A DNA stretch of 64,000 bases from Neonectria sp. B-13 (Eukaryota > Ascomycota > Sordariomycetes > Hypocreales > Nectriaceae): contig NOKP01000013.1 in assembly GCA_002682825.1 (NCBI GenBank), positions 808,745-872,744 on the forward strand, given 5' to 3'. A model generated the notes under the pieces. The model saw only the letters and a program-made list of their open reading frames with translations, did no database searches and was not told the origin of the DNA. Below, piece by piece: positions 36,886 to 47,329 of the stretch. Position numbers and translations under genes: made by a program. How positions within the stretch are numbered: position 1 is the stretch's first letter; the number at the start of each line of letters is the position of its first letter.

Positions 36886-38846
36886 ATGATGTCTGTCCCA
36901 TATCTCCGCCTGACCGGTCGGTCTTTAATACGATCTCTTCCTCCGAGAGCACCCGGAACTGTCCGATGTTCGTACATATCAAGTCGATGTGGCTCAGTGA
37001 CGAGGGGGGAATGGAGTGCGCAGGGTGTCGCTTTCAGAAGGTCTCTCTCGACCTCTGTCTGTCGATATGCCTCACCCAAGGCCCTTGAGGAGAACTCCGA
37101 GGATATTTCTCCTTTTAAGATGCAGCGTCGAACTGTATTGTGGGAGGAGCAGCAGAGCGAGGATCCACTATACCCTGAAAGTCATCCTCGCCTGGAGCAC
37201 AAGCGCCAACGGTACTCTGTGCCCGAGTTTATAGAGGCATTTGATGCCATTGAGCATGCCGAGATAGAGGAGGTCACCGTTTATGGCCGTGTTCGATCGA
37301 AGCGTGCCGCCGGAAAGTACCTCATTTTCCTGGACATCGTGAACGAGTTCGAGCGCCTGCAAGTCATGGTCAATAGGGCAAAATGTATGGGGGACCAGGA
37401 AACCAGAAAGAACAAATTCGCCATGTTTAGGAACTTGATAGAAGTGGGCGACCACATATGTAGGATCCCAATGCTCACTTCTGTTTCCCAGATGCTTACA
37501 GTTTCGTAGCGATTACTGGCGTCCCAACTCGTACCAAGGCTGGTCAGCTCACGATTGCCGCCACGGCTCTCCCCGAGCTCCTCTCTCCAGCCATGGAACA
37601 GATCCCTGAAAAGCTCACCGATCCCAAGACACGCATGCAGGAGCGTCATGTTGACATGCTGGTGAACCGTGAAGCCATCGACGTCTTGAGGTTGCGATCT
37701 GAGATCACCAAGCACATGCGAGACCACTTCCACTCGAAGAAATTCTTGGAATTTCAAACACCCATCCTGGCCGAGAATGCCGGTGGTGCCGTCGCCCGCC
37801 CCTTTGTCACCCGGGCTACGGAGTTCAAGGATCGGGATCTCGCGCTCCGCATCGCACCTGAGCTGTGGCTCAAGCGACTGGTTATCGGAGGCGTCGACAA
37901 GGTCTTTGAGATTGGTCCTGCGTTCCGCAACGAAGGCATTGATGGTACCCACAACCCAGAGTTCACCATGTGCGAATTCTACAGTGCTTACAGCAACCTG
38001 AACGACTTGATCAAGGAGACCGAGGATATCTTGTACAGCCTGGCGGAGCATTCCCAACACCTCATCTCTACTCAGCTCACCTCCCTACCGCCGATTGATC
38101 TTGAGAAGTTCAAGCGGCCGTACAAGCGTGTTGAGTTTGTCCCTGCTTTGGAGGAAGCGCTTGGACTCCGTCTCCCAAAACTCTCCGCTCAGGGAGCTCT
38201 CCCGGAGCTCTTGGCGATCCTCAAGCTTGCTGGCATCAGGGTACCTGGCGAGGTGCCCAACTCGCTGTCCAAGCTCCTCGACCGGCTCGCGGCCATGTAT
38301 CTGGAGCCAATGTCCTTCGAGGAACCCATTCTGATCATGAACCACCCTGCCTGCATGTCGCCGCTTGCAAAGAGCTTCCTGTGTCCACGCACTTACCAGC
38401 TGATATCGGCTCGCGCGGAGCTCTTCATCGGTGGCCGAGAGCTGGCCAACATGTATGAAGAGGAGAACGACCCGGAGGCTCAGAAGCAAAAGCTACTTGA
38501 CCACCGCAACCTCATCAACAAGTCCGATGGTACCATTGCCATTGAGGCGCCGGAAGTTGACCCCGCGGCCGTTGAGGAGGATGTCCAGTTTGAGGACGAC
38601 GACGGGGATTGTGCACCACTCGACCAGAGCTTTGTCAAGGCCTTGGATTACGGTCTTCCTCCCACTGGTGGCTGGGGCTGTGGCGTTGAAAGAATGGTGA
38701 TGCTATTCTCAGGCGCAAGCCGCATCAGCGACTGCTTGAGTTTCGGTACTTTGAGGAATGTTGTGGGACTGTCTGCTGAGGAGGCCAAGAAGTCTAGCGC
38801 TGTCACTGAGGGCAACACAGACGAGAAGGCCGAAGCCTCCAGTTGA
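36886..38846 (+). CDS. MSK1: Lysyl-tRNA synthetase, class II, mitochondrial type
   Basis: Two exons (36886–37459, 37492–38846) give 642 aa. The enzyme charges tRNA-Lys. A positively charged N-terminus (MMSVPYLRLTGRSLIRS, then RRSLSTSVCRY) fits a mitochondrial presequence. The OB-fold anticodon domain is at about 95–220 (VTVYGRVRSKRAAGKY). The class II core has motif 1 near FLEFQTPILAENAGGAVARPF and motif 2 FEIGPAFRNEGIDGTHNPEFT. Motif 3 is GWGCGVERMVMLF, with the Glu-Arg pair. The required intron is only 32 nt (GTAGGA…CCCAG), much shorter than any other here; without it the frame breaks. This is either a true ultra-short intron or a sequence error. The gene identity is firm. Confidence 0.9.
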
Positions 38847-39221
38847 AGATGGCGTATATGACTAAGAAGCAAAGCACCTACTATGGTGACGATGTATGAT
38901 GGCAAGATGGCAAGGACCTGTATAGTATTGTAGGAGTGTCTATACCCTAGAAAGATTACTGTATTGATAATCCAAGCATGAATTATGTAATGATGATCTT
39001 GGCGAATTATCCATCTAGCCGGTTTCTAGGTGCAAGACAACTTTTATTGCTCTCGTGGAGACCCTGTTAATCTGCAAAAGCTCGGTACTCAATATCGACG
39101 AATACTCTATACTATAGAGCGAACAAAAGCCGTATGAGATGACATACGTAAGAATCTTATATATACACATGCAGCATTCCTCATCTCCCTTTCATATCCC
39201 CTTACTTTCATGGCATGACCC
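38847..39221. other. Intergenic region between convergent synthetase and TOS1-like genes
   Basis: Short convergent spacer. Nothing was recognised. Confidence 0.5.
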
Positions 39222-40774
39222 TTAACTCGCCAGCTGGAACAAGCTGCTACCCTTGGAAGCCTCCGCGAATCCCGAGACCCACGAGCGGACCGTCTCGTCG
39301 CTGAGGCCCTCGCTGAAGTCGAAATCGTCGGGCAGCTGCTTGATGGCCACGCTGGCCGTCTTCTCGTCAAAGACGGTGGCGACCTTGATGTAGCGGTCGA
39401 CGGGACGGTCGAAGTAGTCGGAGCTGCCGGCGCCGTTCTTGAGGTGGAATGTGCTCTTGCACTTGGTGTCTCCCGAGGCCAGCACCTCGTAGATGTCGGC
39501 CTCGCCGCAGCCCGTCGTCCAGCAGCTGCAATCGCCGTATTGCATCGTGCGCGGGATGCGGGCGTTGAGGGCCCAGATTGCGGGCATGTCGCCGTTGAAG
39601 CTGCGGTCGCCGTCGAGGGGCATCTTGAAGTGGAACAGGAAGACCTTGTTGGCGCCGGCGAAGCCCTCTGTACAGGGGAGGGTTGTTAGTGCACGAGACG
39701 AGACGGAATGGATCACGGGGTAATAGGGACGTACTGTAGGCGACGTCGGAGGCACGAGAGTAGCCACAGCTCTCATCGCACTTCTCGGAGCTGAAGATGG
39801 CAAACTCCTTGTTGGAGGGAATGAGGGCATCGGCGAGGATATTAGGAGAGTCGGAGCCACCATCGCCCTTGGCATTGAGATATGCCAGGGAGTTTCCCCA
39901 GACGCTGTGAACACAAGTCAGCGACTATCCTTCGTTGGTATGCTTGCGCATGCCGTCAGTTCGACTCACGAATCGAATATTCCGGACCCTTCACCACCGT
40001 AGTTTCCGAGGAAGACGATGTTGTCGGCGACCTGCTGCTCGGCGTTGTAGTAACCAACACGGTCCCAGTCGCCTCCAGCAGCGGGCTTGCTCTCGCTCTT
40101 GGAGTTGGTCTTGGACTCGCTCTTGGACTTGGTAGACTTCTTCGAGCCATCCGCCGCCTTGCTGGTAGGCGCGGGCTCCTTGGCAGCGGGCTCGTCAGCC
40201 ACGGCCTGGTCGACGGCCACGGTGGGAGCGGCGTCGACGGGAGCGACTTCAGTGGCCGGGACAAGGTAGTTGTTCTCCCAGGAGACAACCTTGCCGTCAA
40301 TAGTGGCCGTCACCCAGTCGGCACGCTTGTGCTTGCGCTTCTCGTGGAAGTGCTGGTGGCCATGACGCCGGGCGTGGACGTGGGGGGAGGGAGCGAGATC
40401 ACGCTTGCTCTCCGAGGCGAGGTTGTAGACGGCGACCTCCTTGAAGTTGATGGGGCCACGGATGTGGATGGAGAGCTGAAGTCTGGAGTTTAGCATGTGT
40501 GCCGGGAGTCATTAGGTGGTGGACGACTTACATCCTCGTCGAGGGGCGCAAGAGGGCCGCTGTAAGGGATATCCTCAGAGTCACACTGACCATTCTCGCC
40601 CATGTTGGTGACGGCCTTGTAAGTGCCGCTTCCCGAAAAGCCCTCGTAGAGAATCTGTTCGATGGCACCGCAGAACCAGTTGCCGCCCTCTTCGGCAGCA
40701 GTGCCAGTGCATTGCTGCGTCAGGGCTGAGGCCAGGCCAGTGGAGGCCAGGACAATGGCAGTTGTATACTTCAT
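39222..40774 (-). CDS. TOS1: TOS1-like secreted cell-wall protein
   Basis: Four exons (40774–40532, 40475–39970, 39904–39735, 39667–39222) give 454 aa. A signal peptide is clear (MKYTTAIVLASTGLASA, predicted cut near residue 17). The N-terminal TOS1 domain runs to about 110 (NWFCGAIEQILYEGF, LSIHIRGPINFKEVAVYN). A basic His/Lys and then Lys/Ser/Glu-rich linker covers about 115–215. The C-terminal glucanase-like domain follows (GSGIFDSVWGNSLAYL, FLFHFKMPLDG, PAIWALNARIPRT, CSCWTTGCGEADIYE). The acidic GEADIYE region recalls the catalytic face of beta-glucanases. TOS1 proteins bind or remodel wall beta-glucan. Splicing restores DEDLSIHI and AYKGFAGANK. No GPI-anchor signal is evident at the C-terminus. 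Confidence 0.88.
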
Positions 40775-42690
40775 GATGTCGAGTTTGAGTCTTTCCAGAT
40801 ACAAACACACAAAAGTGTGGGACCTGTTCTTATATCACTCGTGTCCGATACGAGAAGACACGAGGTTGAGGGTCGTCTTTGTCGGGCTGTGTCTCGGATA
40901 CTCGAGCCAAAGGACAATGGAAATGAACGAGGCGATCCAGCCGATCTCAAAGAACAAATCAAACAAAGGAGTGTCTGGTAAGGTGAGTCTCTTGTTCTCA
41001 CCAAATAGTCGTAACGAGCGACGAGCTATGTATCGTACCGGGCCTCGAGAGGAATGGAAATAAAGAATTCCCGGGAGGAAGCGAGAAGTCCGGGGAACGA
41101 CCCCTTCTTGACGAGAGCGCCATAAGATTAACTCGCCCACAAACTGGCTGGGCAGATACTCGGCCCATGATCCTACTCGCCAGCAATGGCCTCCCCCCTG
41201 GAAAGGCGCCCAAGAGAGGGTGGTCGAGCCGGCGTTTGCCAAGCTTTTCGGGCCCAGCCCGAGAAGGGTATAAGTGGCAGATCTCACAGACTTTGTTCCT
41301 GGCGGACAGGACCGGCCAGGGGTCACGATATCCTGGGGGTTCGGTAAGACTACCATGTTTCAGGAGGTCACAATGGACGCACCGGCCAATGGCGAGGACC
41401 AAGTGACTGCAACCTTGAAGTGGGAGGATTGATGAGTGTGGTGGGGAGATGGAGATGGAGACGCGGAGACGACACCATCCGGACTAAGCTGAATAAATGA
41501 GGATCAAAGCGGTAAACCCAAGTGCATCGTGCTCGTGCGTAGGTGGTCACTCGCTGTCGCGAAGCGTGAGGCGCAGCAGAGTTATTTTACTCGCCGCCGA
41601 CGGCGGGCCTTGGTGTTTGTGGCCAAGAGGCTTATTAGCGATTAAGCGCCGAGTCGCTCTCCCTCACTCTTTGTCCAATTTGAGGTGGACAGGGCAATAG
41701 CACGATGGTGTGTTTTCAAGCCTGACCTTTTCGAAGGATCACGACTAAGACGCACACACAACCCGATGAAGGATGCACCCTGTATATCCGAGACACCGCT
41801 GACAGCCGCAGCGAACTAATTCCCTTGATGAGTGGTGAGAGTGTGAGACTTGGCGACTGAGAGTGAACCACGTAGAAGACATCACCGGGTGCTCAGCCAC
41901 CGACCGATCAGACCCTGAAAGGGCCGACACCTGGCTTTCTGGAAGGTCGCAGCTAGCCCTCTCTTGGCAAAGCTCTTGTTGAGGCCGGCCGGGTGCCATG
42001 TGTGTTCGTTCAGTAGTAAAAAGGTCGTTGACGCTGATCAGACCTCTCTCGCTCTCAATCTCTCTCTCTCTTTCTTCCACATGCTGCTAACTCGAAAACC
42101 CCAGTAAATCATTTGCTTACCATCCAAGTTCTCATTGTTCCTCTCTACGGCGTAAACTCGAGCGATTGACGAAACGATAAGAGCATGATGAATGATGTGA
42201 TTTGCTCCCAAGATGAAATGAGCAGGGGTCAGTGGGGTCGGCCAAGAAACGTCCAAGAAAGCCAAGAAAGCCAAGACGAGAGCTTATTTGCTGAGCGGCC
42301 GACTAGGACAACAAGCTCATTGAAGCGAGAGCATGAACAAGTTGTGATGAGCAGCAATTTCCCCTGCCAACCACTGGAAATACCTCAAATTGTCCTAGAT
42401 ACTGTCATCCAAGACCTCACGTACCTGTTTGGGACGCGTCTACCAATGTAAGTTACATATGAGATTGGATTTGCCAAGTTGCGAATCAGGTTTCATTTAT
42501 AGGTGCGCAGCGATGGGGGAAAGGCTTTCGATTCTCGACTAGGCGAGAGTGTGATATGTCCCTAGACTAGGAGTGAATAGATGGCTTCTCGTCTATTCCT
42601 CCACCTCTGACGAATGGCGACGGTCCGTCGTTCGTGCTATCCATCTCGACTCTTGGCTTTTCTTTCCTCGAGTACTCCGTATTTTGCGTC
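40775..42690. promoter_or_regulatory. TOS1 promoter and ROK1 downstream region
   Basis: About 1.9 kb between two genes on the minus strand. No coding frame is supported. Small repeats include a (tc)n tract at about 42055–42075 and repeated ccaagaaa words at 42242–42272. Confidence 0.45.
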
Positions 42691-44769
42691 TCAGTCGAAC
42701 CCAGTCCACTCCTCGTCACCACTACCGCCGTCATTCTGCTCCGTCTTCCTTTTCTTGCTGCCTTCAATAGCTCCCCGACGGTTGTTCTCCCTGCGTCTCT
42801 CGAAGCCGCTCTGTGTCGTGATCTTGGATTTGTTACCGCTGCGGCGGACTTCCACTCCACGCTCCTTGAGTTTCTTCCTGTCCGCCTTCGCAACGTTGGG
42901 CAGCGCGTCCAAAAGCCACTTCTGTACACTTGTGTTGTCGCCCGTCTTGCCGGCTTGCCTCTCGCTCGCGGCAATGACGTTGGCGACCGTCTTGACGAAG
43001 GGAATATCCTCCTTTGTGTAAAAAGTCACCGCAATGCCGCCCTCACGGCCAGCGCGACCTGTTCGTCCAACACGGTGTACGTAGCCGGCACTGGAGCCAG
43101 GTACATCGTAGTTCACCACACCGTTGACGCCGGCAAAGTCCACGCCACGGGCCAGCACGTCCGTCGTGATCAGTACCCAGATTTCTCCAGCGCGGAACTT
43201 GCGCATGATCATCGCGCGGTCCTGGTCGGCCAGACCGCTATGGAGGGCCGCGATCCTCGTAGACCCGCCAGCCTCCAAAGGGATATCATACTTGAGTTCC
43301 TCATGGAGAGCAGTTGCTCGATCAATGGTTTGCGTGAAGACGAGGAAGGGGGGTCTCAATGGTGCCGCTGAGTCGATGCTCGATGTCGGATGCAACAACT
43401 GACGCAGTGCAAGGAGCTTGCCCTGCTCCGTTGCCGTATAAGTGAGTTGGTGAGTGATGTTTGGCACTGCAGTGTCCTTGAGACCGACAACCAAGCGGAT
43501 CAAAGGCTTCGGTGTGAGGTCTAGCAACTTAGCTCGCGAAGCCAGCTTCTCTGTGACCAGTGTCTCAATGTTGGATCCCATGGTTGCTGACCAGAAAGAA
43601 ACCCGCAAGTCAGAGCTCGTGCATGCTGCCCAGACACCCAACATCTGTTCCCGGAAGAGGGGGTCAAGCAAAACATCCGCCTCATCAAGGATCAGATCGC
43701 GGATCGTCGGCAGGACTTTGTGGGTCCCTGCTGGTCCAGAAGTGAGGAAATTGAGCAATAATAGAGGCGTCGTGACGAGAACATCAGGCCTAGCGAGAGG
43801 CTTCGGCTTCTTTTCAACTTCCTTCTCATCTTCAGACTCAGAAGCCTCGTCGTTTTCGTCCTCAGAGTTGTTCTCGGCCAGCTCTTGCTGTTCCGCCGAC
43901 AGAGACATGCCCTTCTTCATAGCGACAACCCTGAGACCCGTCCCTTCGACAAGCTTTTTGCCCTCGTTGGCAATCTGGTACACCAGCTCCCGAGTGGGTG
44001 CCACAACAATGGCCTCGAGCTCGTGGTTCTCATGTAGGTCCTCACCCCCACGTCGGCGCATGATGTTGTTGATGGCAGGAATGAGGAAGCTGATGGTCTT
44101 GCCACTTCCCGTCGGCGCAACAGCGAGGAAGTCGACTCCACCGTCCAAGCCTTCCTCATCCTTCAGTGCCACTGCGGGATCCAGAAGCAGCGGCAAGCTA
44201 CCCATCTGGACCTCGGTCGGCATGCGGTAGCTCTGAATGGCAAGATTCTCGGCTACCTGGCGCGAAATGCCATAGGCACGGCGCAGCTCGCCAAACGAGT
44301 TCAGCGGCTGGGGGAACAACTGCTTCTTGGCATCCTTTTTCACTTCCACCGCGGCCTGTTTCTTCTTCTTCTTCAACTTCTTCACCCTCGATTGGTCCTC
44401 GGGTTTCGACAAGAGAGTGATCTTGAGGCGGTGCGACCGCAGGAGCTGGCGGCACTCGTCCTCGCTCAGCGGCTGGGAGACGGCTCGGACCGGACTCGGG
44501 GCTCGCTCGACCTTTTCAGACTCGGGGAGAGCCTTGGGATTGCTTTCAGGCTTTGGGGCAAAGAAGTCGACCTCAGGCAATTCGACGGGAGCCTGGGCCT
44601 TGGGTTCATCGCGGGTCCGCTTTCTCTTCTGGCCACGGACTTCGTCGTGGAAAAGCTGAGGGTTCGTGGTTGTTCCGGCCGAGGGCAGCTTTGTGACGGC
44701 ACCGTTGCCGGTCTGGTTGCCCTTTCCGGTCTTTTTAGTCCCTCTCGAGAGGATTTTGAGGATATCCAT
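42691..44769 (-). CDS. ROK1: ATP-dependent DEAD-box RNA helicase, ROK1 type
   Basis: Single exon, 692 aa. ROK1 acts in the nucleolus in processing of the small-subunit pre-rRNA and in snoRNA release. The N-terminal ~150 residues are charged with a Lys-rich cluster (KKLKKKKKQ). The helicase core starts with the Q motif (IQSYRMPTEVQ), then Walker A APTGSGKT (218–225), PTREL, DEAD (362–365), SAT (394–396), the GVDFAGVNGVVNYD region and HRVGRTGRAGR. An acidic insertion (about 300–323, NNSEDENDEASESEDE) separates the Ia and Ib motifs, as in fungal Rok1. MDILKILSRGTKK is the family-like start; the frame stays open upstream to 44880. Confidence 0.95.
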   Translation of the reverse strand: MDILKILSRGTKKTGKGNQTGNGAVTKLPSAGTTTNPQLFHDEVRGQKRKRTRDEPKAQAPVELPEVDFFAPKPESNPKALPESEKVERAPSPVRAVSQPLSEDECRQLLRSHRLKITLLSKPEDQSRVKKLKKKKKQAAVEVKKDAKKQLFPQPLNSFGELRRAYGISRQVAENLAIQSYRMPTEVQMGSLPLLLDPAVALKDEEGLDGGVDFLAVAPTGSGKTISFLIPAINNIMRRRGGEDLHENHELEAIVVAPTRELVYQIANEGKKLVEGTGLRVVAMKKGMSLSAEQQELAENNSEDENDEASESEDEKEVEKKPKPLARPDVLVTTPLLLLNFLTSGPAGTHKVLPTIRDLILDEADVLLDPLFREQMLGVWAACTSSDLRVSFWSATMGSNIETLVTEKLASRAKLLDLTPKPLIRLVVGLKDTAVPNITHQLTYTATEQGKLLALRQLLHPTSSIDSAAPLRPPFLVFTQTIDRATALHEELKYDIPLEAGGSTRIAALHSGLADQDRAMIMRKFRAGEIWVLITTDVLARGVDFAGVNGVVNYDVPGSSAGYVHRVGRTGRAGREGGIAVTFYTKEDIPFVKTVANVIAASERQAGKTGDNTSVQKWLLDALPNVAKADRKKLKERGVEVRRSGNKSKITTQSGFERRRENNRRGAIEGSKKRKTEQNDGGSGDEEWTGFD

Positions 44770-45541
44770 TGCGATCGCCGCGTTGATTGGAGTGGTTGAG
44801 AGCCGGCGTCGTGGGAGCAAACACAATAGATGAAGTACGTGATGTGGAAAAAAAAGTTCCAAAGTCTCTGTCTGGGACAAAAGTTTCGGTGGAGACCCTG
44901 CACCTGCCCGGAGGGCTCTACAGCGTGTAACGTGTGCGACTGCGGGTAGTGGGGTGTGGAGGGGGAGTTCCCGCTAGCTGATAGCGGACCAGCCAGCGGA
45001 CAAGTGCACTGGGCTGGATATTCGCGTAGCAAGGACAGGCACTAAAATGGACCATCACCAGGCTACCGGAGACACTGAGACAGTCCCGAAAACACCATCG
45101 AATCGTGGCTTGAGACCGTTGACACCGTTGCAGGATTGCATTTGCTAGCATTTACAGGGAACGACTGCAATACTGAAGTCATTGGCTATTCTGGCCAATC
45201 ATGGTCCTGGCGCATCAAGACGATGTGTCGTAGGGTCCTGATCGATCGCTGTCGATCGTCGTCATCTGTCTCCCACATGAACTGGAGTGCAACCCGGACT
45301 GACGTCACTCACCGTCCTAGATATCCAGCAAGCAGGATTTCTGCGCAAGAACATCATGGACTGGGCATGATTACTTACGTATGAGACCCGTCCTTAGGGC
45401 TCGGTTGCCATGTTATATTCCATACAAATCCAGCTCTCTTCTTTCCCATGTTGACGTCCTTGAAATCACTCTGCCACCCCGATTATCGCCAACTACACTC
45501 TTCACCACCACACAATAAGTGCCTCATTCAATACCGACACC
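44770..45541. promoter_or_regulatory. Divergent promoter, ROK1 / NTF2-like gene
   Basis: About 770 nt between start codons. No gene is supported. A self-complementary word (gatcgatcgctgtcgatcg) lies near 45240–45258. Confidence 0.45.
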
Positions 45542-46165
45542 ATGCCTACTGTGCTCGGACTTACCACCGACCCGTCCCCACACGGCCTCAACAGCAAGAA
45601 CAGCAAGTTTAGCAAAGAGGACAGCGACGACGACATGCAAGTCGCCAGTCGCGATCAGAGCACTCTGACGCCTGGACTGAGATCCGACTTCTTCACCAGG
45701 AAGAATGCACCGAAACACGACTCCGACGAATCCGACGATGACGATGAGCCAGCCCTTAACACCATCAAAGGCCGCAACCACGCTGCCGCCAAGGAGATGG
45801 AAACGCTGCTATGGCGCGCCCTCTGCGACAAGCCCAAGAGCGCTCTGATGTACTTGGGCAAGGACGCCATCATCTCGAACCGCTTCCTCTTCGATGACCC
45901 TGAACCACGGTCCAAGGAGTCAGACCCGCCTCTCGAGGACGAGCTCAAGCACTGCAACAAGTGGATGGCGTACAAAATCCACGATCCCCAGGTTGTCGAA
46001 ATCGACTTGATGGCCGTCGCCCTGGCTTACCAAATTACCTTGTTCCGGCAGATCGGAAAGGGAAAAGGGAAGTTCGGCATGGAAACCGTCGAAGCGACTG
46101 TGTCGAGCTCCTGGAGACAGGTTGCAAGCGGCGATTGGGAATTATGTAGCATGTTTGCTGCGTAG
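45542..46165 (+). CDS. Small NTF2-like/SnoaL-fold protein, function unknown
   Basis: Single exon, 207 aa; ATG in a strong CACCATGCC context. The first ~80 residues are disordered and acidic (KEDSDDDMQ, DSDESDDDDEP). The C-terminal ~120 residues have the pattern of the NTF2-like/DUF4440 fold. A first helix (AAAKEMETLLWRALCDK) leads to a beta hairpin around YLGKDAIISNRFLFD. Strands follow (PQVVEIDLMAVALAYQITLF), then a tail of alternating strands ending in SSSWRQVASGDWELCSMFAA, where the W..V.SGDW pattern is common in the group. I infer a ligand-binding or association domain, not a known enzyme. The fold call is tentative; the gene itself looks real by codon use. Confidence 0.6.
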   Translation: MPTVLGLTTDPSPHGLNSKNSKFSKEDSDDDMQVASRDQSTLTPGLRSDFFTRKNAPKHDSDESDDDDEPALNTIKGRNHAAAKEMETLLWRALCDKPKSALMYLGKDAIISNRFLFDDPEPRSKESDPPLEDELKHCNKWMAYKIHDPQVVEIDLMAVALAYQITLFRQIGKGKGKFGMETVEATVSSSWRQVASGDWELCSMFAA

Positions 46166-47329
46166 ATGTTTTCTCGGGATGTTTCTCTGGTGTTTTGCTA
46201 GAGTCTTGGGCGCATCATTTATACTTGAATGGACGGCGCTTTGTATTACGATCAATTTATGAATATCCTTGTCAAGCATATCTGCTGTGTCTTGCTTACT
46301 CTATGGAAGGGCCGAGGCTTGGTTTTTTGTCATGGATGAAATATCACGACTTGTACAAAGTACTATTAAGTCACAAATTCGAAGTGTTTTGGCCAAAGGT
46401 GAGAGGAGTCCCTGCGAACATCCAAGCTTGGCCTTGACACTAGTTGTAATTGAGGGTTTGGCCGCCTGACGTCCGGTATGTGTCAATCTTTGGCAGCGTA
46501 CTCAACTTTGTGTAGGCTCGATGTGATATTCAGGCATTATTAGCCACACGCACGTCACTGAAACACAAGAACTGTCCAGGACCATAATAGGCCATCGAAA
46601 ACCAGGGACTGCGCTGATGAGATGTCCTTCGTGACCTTTGTTTCCGTTTTGCCACTCATCTGGCAATGTACACATATATTCCGTGACTATGCATGGAACA
46701 AATAATGCTGACGCCAGACGGTACAAATCTTAAACATGCGCGAATTCAATTAAATTCCAACCGTCCAATGAGTGGATACCAATATTGTCACTCATTAACG
46801 CTTTAGTCCTCTGTTTTATCATTGTAAAATCTACAGTTCCTCCGTTAGTACTTGTTGCTCTAGGGTATGCTAATTGACATTGCGAATTTATGCGTATAAA
46901 GCTTTACTTTTACGCCTTCTAACACTGACTAAGCTTATGCTTTCAAAGGGTTGTTAAATGTAATATCCAACTCAGAGAGATTAAAGCTTTATTAGATAGT
47001 TTATATTATTATTTAAAACTTATTTTCACTTAAGTACAATTTATAGTAAAATAATATTATAAAGAAAATTAAATCTTTTAAATAAACTATACATTTTACC
47101 AAGCCATAAATAACTATAAACGTTTTTAATAGGAAAGAAAAGAAAAAAAAGAAACCTTTATATCATTCCTTGCATACATATTCTTTATCTCATTAAAACA
47201 AGATGACCCACCTGGTGCATATACCTCAATAGTCCATGTCCACCTGAAATTGCTCTTACTTTTAGTACTGTTAAGGAAATGCATGACAAATCTCAAGAGT
47301 GTGACATCTTCAATGTCACCTTCTTCAAC
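46166..47329. other. A+T-rich spacer left of the divergent paralogue pair
   Basis: The sequence becomes strongly A+T-rich from about 46740, most so at 46960–47200 (long runs of ttta/aaat, poly-A stretch near 47125–47150). No ORF with coding character was seen. It ends only about 70–130 nt from the 3' end of the minus-strand gene and looks like a RIP-degraded remnant. Confidence 0.55.
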
